NCBI RefSeq assembly: GCF_002259645.1
Contig: NZ_MWWV01000007.1
Span: 1 to 64,000, forward strand
Reading direction: 5' to 3'
DNA from: Bifidobacterium tissieri
GTDB taxonomy: Bacteria > Actinomycetota > Actinomycetes > Actinomycetales > Bifidobacteriaceae
DNA: 64,000 nt
Shown here: positions 1 to 8,234 of the stretch, piece by piece
How positions within the stretch are numbered: the stretch's first letter is position 1
How the letters are laid out: every line of letters begins with the position of its first letter
The notes under the pieces: model-generated
Seen by the model: only the letters and a program-made list of their open reading frames with translations
What the model was told of the DNA's origin: nothing
Databases searched by the model: none
Made by a program: the position numbers and the translations under genes

Positions 1-39
1 GGTTCGTCGTTGACCGTATGACGGGGCATAATACGGAGC

Positions 40-291
40 ATGCACTTCTTCACTCCGAAACGATGCCCGAATTCGTCGAAAATCATGTATCACGACAAAG
101 CCCAGGCGGAACGAGCCGCTGAGCAGAGCCGTATCGAACGCGGAGCGGAACTGTGGACGTATCGTTGCCAGTACTGTGGAACATGGCATCTGACCAGTCA
201 TTCACCGGACAATGCGTGGGTGCATGTGCCACTCAATCAGCAGGTCAAACCGCATTCGCGGAAAAAGGGATACAAGCCACGTCGTAAATAA
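40..291 (+). CDS. Small CxxC-containing hypothetical protein
   Basis: An 83-residue basic protein of unknown function. It has a single CQYCGTWHLT segment (around residues 43-52), which looks like half of a zinc ribbon, with one more cysteine near residue 9 and histidines nearby. A His/Lys/Arg-rich C-terminus (HSRKKGYKPRRK) suggests nucleic-acid contact. There is no strong Shine-Dalgarno in the few bases visible upstream. The following 400 bp hold no gene, so it appears to stand alone. The metal-binding idea is inference. Confidence 0.6.
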   Translation: MHFFTPKRCPNSSKIMYHDKAQAERAAEQSRIERGAELWTYRCQYCGTWHLTSHSPDNAWVHVPLNQQVKPHSRKKGYKPRRK

Positions 292-688
292 CGGAGACGA
301 TCGTCATCTCGTCATCAGTACGGAGTCGTCAATACCGTCATACATACACCGAGGCCAATCGTTGACTGTGGAACAGCATTGCGGTGGTCTTCAGCAATAG
401 CACATCTGCTGTGCTGTCAGAGGTACGCCAAAGAACGTAGAGCAACATCACTGTGGACTCCAACCACGTCCCATGGGGCGGCGTGGGAACTGAACTATGG
501 AATCGCATCACAGTGGACTCAACAACGTTGACAATTGCGACGTTGACAATTGCAGGAACGGTGAGTGTCCACTGTGATACGCATAGGATGGCGAAAAGCG
601 CGCGATACACGTAGAACGAACGGTAGCCGGTACGTTCTGACCGGCTACCTTCATGAAGTGCGTTATGCGCGTAGGGTGAACGATCGAA
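292..688. repeat. Intergenic region with inverted and tandem short repeats
   Basis: No credible gene. A 12-bp arm ATCACAGTGGAC (507-518) pairs exactly with GTCCACTGTGAT (567-578). A variant ATCACTGTGGACTC lies at 447-460. Inside the loop the 14-mer ACGTTGACAATTGC is repeated in tandem at 525-538 and 540-553. The arrangement resembles the other extragenic palindrome families in this window. Function is unknown; it could be a transcript-end structure for the convergent nitroreductase gene. Confidence 0.6.
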
Positions 689-1474
689 CTAGCGGTCGAG
701 ACGGAATCCCTGGCGGGAAGCAACCGGCTGGACCTTGCGTTCATCCATGTTCGCGGTGGAGTTCTTTGCGATCTGATCGCTGAAGGCGTCGACCGGGCGA
801 TCCGTGTCTCGCAGATCGTAGTACTGATGCACATCGGCATCGAAATCGGCGATCTTGGACAGTACGTCGTCGGAAATCTCCGGGTAGGCGTTCTCGAAGA
901 ACTGTACCGACTTCGGCATACGCGGCTTCAGCTTGGGCTCCTGAGCGGGAACGCCCATTGCCAGACCCAGCACGGGGTAGGTGTACTTGGGCAAGTGGAG
1001 CAGGTCGATCAGCGCGTCCACATCGTTGAGCAGCGAGCCGAGGATCACGCAGCCCAGACCAAGCGAATAGGCGGCGGTTTCCATGGCATGCAGGGCGAGC
1101 ACGGCGTCGTTCTGCGCCTGGGTAAAGCGGTAGCTGCCGTTCAGCGTGAACTCGTCGGAATCGATATCCACGCTCTTGGCCTTGGCGATCAGCGCGTTGC
1201 GATGCTCGTCAAGAACGAACACGTACAGCAGCGGAGCCTGTGCGATATAGGGCTGGCGGCCGATTTCAGCGAGTTTGGCGGCGATTGCGGGATCGGTGAT
1301 ACGGATTGCGGACCAGTCGTTGAGGTACTGGCTGGATGCTGCGTGCTGGGCCACGGATTCCAGAGCATCGATCACATCGGCGGGAATGGCTTCGTCGGCG
1401 AATGCGCGGATGGAACGACGGTTCAGCAGCGTCTGAATGGTTGGATTGTCAAGATCATAGGTGTGTTCTGTCAT
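689..1474 (-). CDS. Nitroreductase-family NAD(P)H:FMN oxidoreductase
   Basis: A 261-residue protein of the FMN-dependent nitroreductase family (NfsA/FRP-like). Family features: the early segment LLNRRSIRAF, which contacts FMN phosphate; AASSQYLNDWSAIRI; and a mid-protein region with alanine-rich helices followed by SLGLGCVILGSL. The C-terminal extension after about residue 200 is typical of the NfsA/FRP group. Likely role: cytosolic two-electron reduction of quinones, nitro compounds or flavin. An upstream in-frame GTG at 1495 would add seven residues; the ATG at 1474 matches the family start better. Monocistronic, convergent with nothing nearby. Confidence 0.85.
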   Translation of the reverse strand: MTEHTYDLDNPTIQTLLNRRSIRAFADEAIPADVIDALESVAQHAASSQYLNDWSAIRITDPAIAAKLAEIGRQPYIAQAPLLYVFVLDEHRNALIAKAKSVDIDSDEFTLNGSYRFTQAQNDAVLALHAMETAAYSLGLGCVILGSLLNDVDALIDLLHLPKYTYPVLGLAMGVPAQEPKLKPRMPKSVQFFENAYPEISDDVLSKIADFDADVHQYYDLRDTDRPVDAFSDQIAKNSTANMDERKVQPVASRQGFRLDR

Positions 1475-1591
1475 GACACCATTGTGGCAGAACACAGTAT
1501 GACGACACTGAACGTTGTTCGCTGGGAGAACATGGGAGTGCTCTGTCCAGCGATCGGTGTCACAGCGATATTGATAACGATTGTCTAACGA

Positions 1592-2035
1592 TTATCGGCG
1601 ACGGTGACGGCGATTCACCAAGGCCTGGGATCCACGATCGGAAAGCTGGGAGACCACGGCGCTCAATGCCGCGGACAACGCCGAGAACGCGATGCTCATG
1701 AACAGGCTTTCTTGTTCATCGATGGTGCCATCGCCGAGCTTGCCGGTGCCAACGGAATTCTCACGCGTCACCGCGGACTGGGCCGAATGACGTCCAGCGC
1801 GCTGCGACGCACGCTTGGTCATGAGGCCGTTCCACACCAATTGAAATGCCTTGCTGGCTATGAATCCGGCAACGGACGGGATGGCGAATTTCAGCATCTT
1901 GTCGCCGAGCGAATCAGGATCGTTGAGACGACGCTCACGCATGGCATCCACCTTTGCATCGAAACGTCCGAAGGCGTCGACGATCTGATCGACATTGCCG
2001 TTCGGGCTGGTCTGGAAATCCGTCATGATGACCAT
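1592..2035 (-). CDS. DUF4235-like small membrane-associated protein
   Basis: A 147-residue protein of unknown function. The segment KMLKFAIPSVAGFIASKAFQLVWNGL resembles the start of actinobacterial DUF4235 proteins, and a second hydrophobic stretch (SIAFSALSAALSAVVSQL) lies near residues 112-129. The tail RRHRRR is strongly basic. Two weak membrane segments with a positively charged end suggest a small inner-membrane protein. An alternative start three codons downstream (2026) is equally plausible. It lies about 50 bp downstream of the chelatase gene on the same strand, but no functional link is evident. Confidence 0.65.
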   Translation of the reverse strand: MVIMTDFQTSPNGNVDQIVDAFGRFDAKVDAMRERRLNDPDSLGDKMLKFAIPSVAGFIASKAFQLVWNGLMTKRASQRAGRHSAQSAVTRENSVGTGKLGDGTIDEQESLFMSIAFSALSAALSAVVSQLSDRGSQALVNRRHRRR

Positions 2036-2082
2036 TATTCCACGATCTCCAACGGCCGAACGGCAGCGGACGCCGAGTTCGT

Positions 2083-2787
2083 TTAGTTCGCCGGGGCCAA
2101 GGCGAGCTCGGAAAGACGCTCCTGAATAGCCGCGGTAATGACCGGATCATCCTCCAACGTGGGAAGGAATACAGCGTCGGAGGTCAGCGCCTCGACGCGG
2201 GCCTTGATCTTGTTGGCAAGACGTCCGTCGGTGAGGAACAGGCGCTCGACGATCAACGGGCCGGGATCGACGCGCAGCGTCTCCTCGATCAACGGATGGC
2301 CGATGTGATTCGTGCAGATGATCGGCACGCCGATCTGCCGTTCGACATCGGAGGCCAACGCCTGCAACTGGTCGAACGGTTCGGGGAAGTGCGGAGTGCC
2401 ATGCGCGACCAGCAGAATACGACGTCCAGGATATTCGTTGACCGCCTTGCTCAGATGATCGACCAGGTAGTCGCGCACCGCGCGCGTGGTGGCCAACGGT
2501 TCGGTGACGGACAATGTGACGCCGGGCTTGAGTACCTTGCGCGTGCGCTGCGGAATATCCCAACGCATATGCGTGGCGGAAAACAGCAGCACCGGCACGA
2601 TCGTCAGGTGCGAGACATGGGATTGCAGGTCGCGAATGCCGTCCTCCAGAGTCTGCTCGTCACCCTCAAGAAATGAGATGCGACCGATCTGCTCGGAACG
2701 CTGAATGAAGTTGTTCAGCAGGTCGAGGTTTGACTCGGGAATCTTTCCGCGGCGCCCGTGCAGGACGTAGAGGTATCCAGTGGTCAT
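2083..2787 (-). CDS. sirB: Sirohydrochlorin ferrochelatase (SirB/CbiX-like)
   Basis: A 234-residue CbiX/SirB-type chelatase that would insert Fe2+ into sirohydrochlorin to complete siroheme. The protein shows the two-half chelatase layout: LYVLHGRRGK at the N-terminus (metal-binding His in the HG motif), VPVLLFSATHMRWDIP in the middle, a second LLVAHGTPHF near residue 145, and TNHIGHP later. It lies directly downstream of the flavodoxin/sulfite-reductase pair on the same strand, and precorrin-2 dehydrogenase and methyltransferase genes occur 27 kb away. Cobalt chelation for B12 is the alternative, but no other cobalamin-specific enzymes are in the window. Confidence 0.82.
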   Translation of the reverse strand: MTTGYLYVLHGRRGKIPESNLDLLNNFIQRSEQIGRISFLEGDEQTLEDGIRDLQSHVSHLTIVPVLLFSATHMRWDIPQRTRKVLKPGVTLSVTEPLATTRAVRDYLVDHLSKAVNEYPGRRILLVAHGTPHFPEPFDQLQALASDVERQIGVPIICTNHIGHPLIEETLRVDPGPLIVERLFLTDGRLANKIKARVEALTSDAVFLPTLEDDPVITAAIQERLSELALAPAN

Positions 2788-2812
2788 GATGAGTCCTTGA
2801 TGTGAGACCTTG

Positions 2813-2855
2813 ACGGCTCCCTTCGACGGTGATGAACACCATCGAAGGGAGCCGT
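2813..2855 (-). terminator. Strong hairpin after flavodoxin gene
   Basis: A perfect 14-bp stem, ACGGCTCCCTTCGA (2813-2826) with TCGAAGGGAGCCGT (2842-2855), sits between the flavodoxin stop and the chelatase start. No T-run follows on the minus strand, so it may be a processing or attenuation hairpin that lowers sirB expression relative to sulfite reductase rather than a full terminator. Confidence 0.6.
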
Positions 2856-2906
2856 GACGGGGATGAGTGTGGGGATGAGAGATGGGATCGAGGCCGGGCT
2901 GGGAGA

Positions 2907-3353
2907 TCAGTCCGCGTCGGCGAGGGTCTTGGCGAGATCCTTGATCTTGGCGATCGCGTCGTCGTCGGGGGCGAGCTCGATCTTCAGGGACGGAGCGGCC
3001 AGTTCGGCACCGTCAGCCGTGAGCAGCTTTTCGAAGATGTCCACGGCGGCGCAGAAGTGCGGGTAGCTGGTGTCGCCGGTGCCGAGCACGGCCACCTTCT
3101 TGCCGGACAGGTCGTATCCGTCAAGATCGTCGTAGAAGTCGACGATACCGCCGGGCACTTCGCCGTTGTCGCCGTCGCTCCAGCTGGCCACGACATAGTT
3201 GTCGGCACCGTCGAAGAACTCGTCGACCTCCACGCCGTCCTCGGCGTCGAAGACCTCAACGTCCTGATCCAGATCCTGCAGGGCCTCCTCAAGCAGTTCC
3301 ACGGCCTCCTTGGTGTTGCCGGTCGCGCTCGTGAAAACGATCTTGGTGCTCAT
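2907..3353 (-). CDS. fldA: Flavodoxin (electron donor)
   Basis: A 148-residue short-chain flavodoxin. The FMN phosphate loop TSATGNTKEAVE is at residues 8-19, and the W/Y-containing isoalloxazine loops (VASWSDGDNGEVPGG and GTGDTSYPHFCAA) are at the expected places. The protein is very acidic, as electron-carrier flavodoxins are. Its ATG overlaps the upstream reductase stop by one base (TAATG), implying translational coupling and matched amounts. In this context it most likely passes electrons from the NADPH reductase at 5339 to the siroheme reductase at 3353. Confidence 0.9.
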   Translation of the reverse strand: MSTKIVFTSATGNTKEAVELLEEALQDLDQDVEVFDAEDGVEVDEFFDGADNYVVASWSDGDNGEVPGGIVDFYDDLDGYDLSGKKVAVLGTGDTSYPHFCAAVDIFEKLLTADGAELAAPSLKIELAPDDDAIAKIKDLAKTLADAD

Positions 3354-4984
3354 TACTTCAGTACCTCCGTTGCGGGTAGGGTTGCCAGATAATTGTCGAA
3401 AACTTCCTGAAAATGTTCGGTGCCCACACGCTGGTAGTAGTCGTAGAACGACTCCTTGCCCTCATGGGAGTCCTGATAGTCGGCGAGTAGCGAGCCCACC
3501 GCATCGGTGAGCTGCTCGGCGGAGACCACACCCTTCAGCTGTTCGTTGAAGTGACCGCCGTCGAGCAGGCTGCCGCCCACGGATAGCTTGTATCCCGCCG
3601 TGTGCTGACGGTCGGCCGTACGGGCGTGCACGCCTTCGATGCCGATATCGGCGATGGAACGGTGGGCGCAGCCGTTGCCGCATCCCGTGAGCGTGATGTT
3701 CAGCGGGGTGTCGAAGCTGAACCGCTTGTCGAGCTCCTCGACCAGCGGCTTGAACACGGTCTTGGTGTACGCGTTCGCCAGATTGCAGTACTCGGCTCCC
3801 GTGCATGTGGTGCCGTAATCGGCCAGCAGACGCGGGTGGATCGAGAACCGTTCGAAGATCGGCTCGGCCTCAAGAGCGGGCAGATCCTCCTCCTTGATCC
3901 ACGGAATCATGAGATTCTGGCAGTGGTCGAAACGGATCTCGTCCTTGCCGTACTTGCGTGCCACGTCGATCAGCGCCTGGAAATCATCGGCCTGAATACG
4001 GCCGGACGGTACGCTGACGCCCACGTAGTAGTAGCCGTCCTGCAGCTGACGATGCACGCCAAGCGCGGTGCCGTTCGTCCAACCCTTGACCTTGGACACG
4101 CCCTTGGTCTGCAGATCAGGCAATGATTCGCGGATCTTGTCCTCGAACTGTTCGACGCCCCAATCCTTGATCAGAAACTTGAGCCTGGCCTTGGAACGGC
4201 TGCGACGGTAGCCGTAGTCACGGAACAGACGGCAGACGACCTCGGCGAGATCGGCCACGCGGTCGGGCGTGACGAAGATGTTGAGCTGCTGGGCGAGCAT
4301 CGGCTTCATGCCCAGACCGCCGCCGACCTTCACGTTGAAGCCCTTGACCGTGTGACGGCCGATGCGTTTGGTGGCCGGGATGAACGCCAGATCGTTGATC
4401 TCCGCATTGCCCGAGTTGTGACGGTTGCTGCTGATCGAGATCTTGAACTTGCGCGGCAGGTTCGAATAGTCGTAGTTGCCCTGGAAACGACGGTATACGT
4501 CGAGCACGGTCTGACGGGTGTCGAACAGCTCGTCGGGATCGATGCCGGACAGCGGATTGTCGATGATGTTACGCGTGATATCGCCTTCGGCACCCACCGT
4601 GGTGAGGCCCACAGCCTCGATGCCGGCGAAGATGTCGACGAGTTCGGCGAACGGAATCCAGTGGTACTGCACGGCCTGACGGGTGGTCAGGTCAACGATG
4701 CCGTGACCGTACTTGCGGCCGATCCATGCAAGATGATCCGCCTGCTTCACGGTCACACGACCGCCGGGGATCTTGATGCGCATCATGAAGTAGCCTTCGT
4801 CCTGCGGCTTCTGCACCGTCAGACCGGCGTACTTGAAGTACATGTAGTAGCTTTTGTCGACTTCCGAGAACGGCTTCTTGACCAGTTCCGGCAGATCCTT
4901 GAATACGTCAAGGCCATCCTCGTTCAGCTTGCTGATCTCGTTGGCGTTGAGCTTTTGGTCTGCCCAGGTGGCGGTGTAGCTCAT
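3353..4984 (-). CDS. Siroheme [4Fe-4S] sulfite (or nitrite) reductase
   Basis: A 543-residue assimilatory ferredoxin/flavodoxin-dependent sulfite/nitrite reductase. The [4Fe-4S]-siroheme ligands are visible as C394-x5-C400 and C435-x3-C439 (CTGAEYC and CGNGC). Siroheme-contact motifs include TTRQAVQYHW and LPRKFKISIS. The start at 4984 is preceded by GGGGG four bases upstream; a longer in-frame reading begins at 5089 without support. The region GDITRN...NPLSGIDPDELFDTR looks more like nitrite reductase than like mycobacterial SirA, so substrate is assigned from context: the window makes sulfite from taurine and has no nitrate or nitrite gene. Translationally coupled to flavodoxin. Confidence 0.85.
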   Translation of the reverse strand: MSYTATWADQKLNANEISKLNEDGLDVFKDLPELVKKPFSEVDKSYYMYFKYAGLTVQKPQDEGYFMMRIKIPGGRVTVKQADHLAWIGRKYGHGIVDLTTRQAVQYHWIPFAELVDIFAGIEAVGLTTVGAEGDITRNIIDNPLSGIDPDELFDTRQTVLDVYRRFQGNYDYSNLPRKFKISISSNRHNSGNAEINDLAFIPATKRIGRHTVKGFNVKVGGGLGMKPMLAQQLNIFVTPDRVADLAEVVCRLFRDYGYRRSRSKARLKFLIKDWGVEQFEDKIRESLPDLQTKGVSKVKGWTNGTALGVHRQLQDGYYYVGVSVPSGRIQADDFQALIDVARKYGKDEIRFDHCQNLMIPWIKEEDLPALEAEPIFERFSIHPRLLADYGTTCTGAEYCNLANAYTKTVFKPLVEELDKRFSFDTPLNITLTGCGNGCAHRSIADIGIEGVHARTADRQHTAGYKLSVGGSLLDGGHFNEQLKGVVSAEQLTDAVGSLLADYQDSHEGKESFYDYYQRVGTEHFQEVFDNYLATLPATEVLK

Positions 4985-5122
4985 GTGACCCCCAAAATAA
5001 CGTAAAACCCCTAGTGGCTGCGGCCCCGCCGCTGTTGCGTGGCCGGCCGTATGGCTCACAGCGTACAAATGTGCGTGGCGGACTGTCAAAACGGCTCATG
5101 ACGGTCATATAGTGCCCAAAAC

Positions 5123-5138
5123 CGTTGGAATTGCAACG
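5123..5138. promoter_or_regulatory. Palindromic box CGTTG-N6-CAACG, copy 1
   Basis: CGTTGGAATTGCAACG lies 139 bp upstream of the sulfite reductase start, in the divergent promoter region shared with the NADP reductase gene. A second copy follows 87 bp away and a third lies at 55521. The dyad and its repetition suggest an operator for an unidentified dimeric regulator. Confidence 0.6.
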
Positions 5139-5209
5139 AAAACGTGATGTCAAGAGCGGACGGGTGTGAGAAAGTACGGTGACGGTTCTATTTGTGAACC
5201 GTTATCAAT

Positions 5210-5225
5210 CGTTGAAATTGCAACG
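5210..5225. promoter_or_regulatory. Palindromic box CGTTG-N6-CAACG, copy 2
   Basis: CGTTGAAATTGCAACG differs from copy 1 by one base in the spacer and lies 114 bp upstream of the NADP reductase start. Copy 2 is the box nearer the rightward gene and copy 1 the one nearer the leftward gene, so each transcription unit may have its own box. Confidence 0.6.
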
Positions 5226-5338
5226 TTTTCGGCAGTGTTGGCAGTGTTTCGTCAACGGTGGTGAATCCGTATACTGGCGGCTATCGTCATGCACAATGCG
5301 TGCGTAATGCGTCATATACAACACTAGGGGGAACCATT

Positions 5339-6319
5339 ATGACCGATGAGACGCTGACCGATGTGACCGTGATCGGGGGAGGACCGGTGGGCATGTTCAC
5401 CGCGTTCTATGCGGCCATGCGCAATCTTGATGTGCAGCTGGTCGACAGTCTGCCCGAACTCGGCGGTCAGGTGGCGGCGCTCTACCCGGAGAAGCCGATC
5501 CACGACATCGCCGGATTCGTGTCAGGAACGGGCGCGGAACTCATCGCCAATCTCAAACGGCAGATCGAATCGTTTGGTGACCGGATCGATGTGCACACGA
5601 ACGAGGAGGTGACCGGACTCGAACGTCGTGATGACGGTACGTTCATCCTGCGCACGGCGAATCGTGAGATCCATACGCGCAGTGTGATCGTGGCCATCGG
5701 CAGCGGTGCGTTCAGCCCGCGTCCGTTGGCCATTGACTATGATCGTGAGCAGCTCGACGGACGCAAGGTGTTCTACTTCGTCAAGCGTCTGGCCGATTTC
5801 AAGGGCAAGACCGTGGCTGTGGCGGGCGGTGGCGACGCGGCGATCGACTGGGCGCTCGAACTGGAGCAGATCGCCGAAAAGGTGGTGCTCATCCATCGTC
5901 GCGACAACTTCCGTGCGCTTGAATCCAGCGTCACCCGGCTCAAGGAGTCCACGGTGGCGATCCTGACCCCGTACAAGTTCACCACCGTGGCCGGCACGCC
6001 GGACGGTCTGCATATCGAACTGGCGAAGATCAAGAGCGACGAGACGCTTGATCTCGACGTGGATGCGCTGCTGGTCAACTACGGGTTCACCTCCGACAAC
6101 CATGTGCTGCGCGATTGGGGATTGCCGGTCAAGCGCGGCGACCTGCAGGTGAACGAGTATCTGGAAACCGACGTGCCGGGCATCTACGGCGTAGGTGACG
6201 CGGTGAACTATCCGGGCAAGGTGAAGCTCATCTCCGCGGGATTCGGCGAGGTGCCGCGTGCGGTGAACCATCTGGCCGAGCAGCTGTATCCGGATCGAAA
6301 GCAGCCGCTGCACAGCTGA
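5339..6319 (+). CDS. Ferredoxin/flavodoxin--NADP+ reductase (thioredoxin-reductase-like)
   Basis: A 326-residue FAD/NAD(P)H oxidoreductase of the YumC-type ferredoxin-NADP reductase group. FAD dinucleotide fold: TVIGGGPVGMFTAFYAA at the N-terminus. NADPH fold: VAVAGGGDAAIDWALEL in the middle. C-terminal FAD motif: GIYGVGDAVNYPGKVKLISAGFGE. There is no CxxC disulfide between the two folds, which excludes thioredoxin reductase. Start chosen at the ATG following AGGGGG. It is divergent from the flavodoxin/sulfite reductase operon and is the natural NADPH entry point for that chain. Confidence 0.88.
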   Translation: MTDETLTDVTVIGGGPVGMFTAFYAAMRNLDVQLVDSLPELGGQVAALYPEKPIHDIAGFVSGTGAELIANLKRQIESFGDRIDVHTNEEVTGLERRDDGTFILRTANREIHTRSVIVAIGSGAFSPRPLAIDYDREQLDGRKVFYFVKRLADFKGKTVAVAGGGDAAIDWALELEQIAEKVVLIHRRDNFRALESSVTRLKESTVAILTPYKFTTVAGTPDGLHIELAKIKSDETLDLDVDALLVNYGFTSDNHVLRDWGLPVKRGDLQVNEYLETDVPGIYGVGDAVNYPGKVKLISAGFGEVPRAVNHLAEQLYPDRKQPLHS

Positions 6320-6342
6320 GCGGGTGCTTTCGTAGTTGGCTG

Positions 6343-6374
6343 GCGGGTGACCTGACGCAGGGTCACCCGCTTTG
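6343..6374 (+). terminator. Intrinsic terminator after NADP reductase
   Basis: Stem GCGGGTGACC (6343-6352) pairs with GGTCACCCGC (6361-6370), followed by a short TTTG. It lies 23 bp after the stop codon. Confidence 0.7.
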
Positions 6375-6388
6375 TGAGAGCGTGCGAT

Positions 6389-6655
6389 CTATTCCGATTT
6401 TCGAGCGTTCTTCTCGCGCTCTAGATAATTGAGCCTGATCTCGATGTGGTAAAGAGCCTGAATGACCTCTGCAGATAGGGTTTCCATTGTGAATGTCGGA
6501 TTGCCGTCAGGATCCACGGTGGAGAGTCTTTGACATACAGACTCAATGAAACCGAATGTTGTTGGAGTCTCGTCCTTATCCAAATTCGATTCAAAACTCT
6601 TTAGGAACCGCGTAAAGTCTTCTTCTGTAATTTTCTTACCTATTTTCATTTTCAA
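6389..6655 (-). CDS. Hypothetical protein, AT-richer than neighbours
   Basis: An 88-residue charged protein (MKMKIGKKITEEDFTRFLKS...) with no recognised domain. It is predicted mostly helical: the second half (TMETLSAEVIQALYHIEIRLNYLERE) could form an amphipathic or coiled-coil helix. Its base composition is visibly lower in GC than everything around it, and it sits between a terminator and an inverted repeat, suggesting recent acquisition. No partner gene is visible. It might be an immunity- or antitoxin-like orphan, but nothing in the sequence proves this. Confidence 0.55.
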   Translation of the reverse strand: MKMKIGKKITEEDFTRFLKSFESNLDKDETPTTFGFIESVCQRLSTVDPDGNPTFTMETLSAEVIQALYHIEIRLNYLEREKNARKSE

Positions 6656-6790
6656 GTGTTCCTAGCCAGATGCCATTGTTGTCGAGGCTTATCACGCAAT
6701 AAGCAGAAGGCCACAAAGCCAGCCACGTAATACCTTTCCCCAATCGAATCCCGGTCCGTTCTGGGTCGAACTGGGTCATGAACACCGGCT

Positions 6791-6852
6791 CTGGGTATAA
6801 CCATGTCACGAACACCTTCTTTTTCGCCGCTAACCTACCCGGTTATACCCAG
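6791..6852. repeat. Inverted repeat with 12-bp arms downstream of aminotransferase gene
   Basis: CTGGGTATAACC (6791-6802) pairs exactly with GGTTATACCCAG (6841-6852) across a 38-nt spacer. A similar stem (TCTGGGTGTAACC with its complement) serves as the hairpin at 35854-35895. It lies just past the stop of the minus-strand aminotransferase gene, so it may form its transcript end. Confidence 0.55.
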
Positions 6853-6887
6853 ACGTCCGGTAATACCCGTGGTGTCGGATGCGGTTA

Positions 6888-8234
6888 TCAGGCGTTGCAG
6901 AATTTGCGGTCGGCCCAGGCGAGGACGTCGTCGAGCGTGGCGAGCTGTTCGCGCAGTTCGTCCTCGGTGATGATGAGCGGCGGGCAGACGTTGAGGTTCG
7001 ACTCGCGGCCGAACGTGTAGAATCCACGACGCTTCAGCTCGGCGAAGATGGCGGGCATGCGGCCGTTCGACGTATGGTACGGGGCCATGAGTTCACGCGT
7101 GCTCTTGTCGGTCACCAGTGTAAGCGCCGCGAACAGACCGATGCAGCGTGCCTCGCCCACGCAGGCGTGACGCTGGACGAACTCTTCGAGCGCGGGCTTG
7201 AGCACGCCCTCCAACTGCTTCACATGGCCGCAGATGTCGTTGTCCAGATAATACTGGGTGGCGGCCACGCCGGCGGCGCACGCAAGCGGATGCCCGGAAT
7301 AGGTCAGGCCACAGGGCAGCGGATGGTTCTCGAAGAACGCGGAGATCTCCTTGCTGGCGATCACGCCGCCAAGCGGGACCGTGGCACCGGTCACGCCCTT
7401 GGCGAAGGTGATGAGATCCGGAACCAGATCGAAGTTCTGCCAGGTGAACATCTTGCCGGAACGCGCGAATCCGGCCATGACCTCGTCGCAGATGAGCAGG
7501 ATGCCGTTGTCTCGGCACAGCTTCGCCACGCCTTCCATATAACCCTTCGGCGGGATCAGCACACCGTTCGCGCCCACGATCGACTCCATGAGCACGGCCG
7601 CGATGGTCTCCGGCCCCTCATAGCGGATCTGCTCCTCCAGCTGACGCAGATACTGGCGTGTGCAGCGGGCCTCGTCCTCCTCAGTGCGATCGAAGCCGTC
7701 CTCGTACACACTCGGATTGAGGAAATGAATGAACGACGGGGCTGCACCGCCCACTTCGTAGGCGAAACGACGCCAGTCGCCGCTCGCGAACGCGGAGCCC
7801 AGCGTGGAACCATGATAGGAGCGATAGCAGGAGAGGATCTTCGGACGTCCGGTATAGAAGCGGGCGATCTCGATGGCGTTCTCATTGGAATCCGAACCGC
7901 CCAGCGTGAAGAACACCCGCTGGAAATGATCGGCCCCGGCGATGTCGACCAGCAGCTTGGCCAGCTTGCCGCGCGGCTCCACGGCGAAACTTGGTGCGAT
8001 ATAGCACAGTTCGTCGGCCTGACGCTTGATCGCCTCGACCACCACCTTGTTCTGATGGCCGAGATTGGAGCACACCATCTGCGAGCTCATATCGGCGTAC
8101 CGGTTACCGTCGTAATCCCAGAAGTAGATGCCCTCGGCGCGCTTGATGGGCGTGGCGGGAGCCCCCTGCTTCGCCCACGGCTGCAGAACATACTGCTCGT
8201 GAAGATGTGCCACTTCCTCGCCGGTCAACGTCAT
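6888..8234 (-). CDS. toa: Taurine aminotransferase (2-oxoglutarate- or pyruvate-dependent)
   Basis: A 448-residue class-III PLP aminotransferase. Visible hallmarks: GGSDSNENAIEIAR (cofactor-binding, residues 112-125), CYRSYHGST, D250-E251-V, and the Schiff-base lysine K279 in TFAKGVTGA. Proposed reaction: taurine plus 2-oxoglutarate gives sulfoacetaldehyde plus glutamate, delivering taurine nitrogen. Enzymes of this kind (Toa) are known from Bifidobacterium kashiwanohense, and Tpa is the pyruvate-dependent Bilophila counterpart. It is divergent from a sulfoacetaldehyde reductase gene. The amino-donor assignment is by context; the acceptor cannot be told from sequence. HemL (also class III) was considered and rejected because this protein is longer and its neighbours are sulfonate genes. 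Confidence 0.78.
   Translation of the reverse strand: MTLTGEEVAHLHEQYVLQPWAKQGAPATPIKRAEGIYFWDYDGNRYADMSSQMVCSNLGHQNKVVVEAIKRQADELCYIAPSFAVEPRGKLAKLLVDIAGADHFQRVFFTLGGSDSNENAIEIARFYTGRPKILSCYRSYHGSTLGSAFASGDWRRFAYEVGGAAPSFIHFLNPSVYEDGFDRTEEDEARCTRQYLRQLEEQIRYEGPETIAAVLMESIVGANGVLIPPKGYMEGVAKLCRDNGILLICDEVMAGFARSGKMFTWQNFDLVPDLITFAKGVTGATVPLGGVIASKEISAFFENHPLPCGLTYSGHPLACAAGVAATQYYLDNDICGHVKQLEGVLKPALEEFVQRHACVGEARCIGLFAALTLVTDKSTRELMAPYHTSNGRMPAIFAELKRRGFYTFGRESNLNVCPPLIITEDELREQLATLDDVLAWADRKFCNA

Noticed and set aside
5339-6319. Thioredoxin reductase
   Set aside because: The CxxC active-site pair is missing between the FAD and NADPH folds.
6888-8234. Glutamate-1-semialdehyde aminotransferase (HemL)
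   Set aside because: It would have filled the gap in the siroheme pathway, but length, motifs and divergent placement with a sulfoacetaldehyde reductase fit a taurine aminotransferase better.
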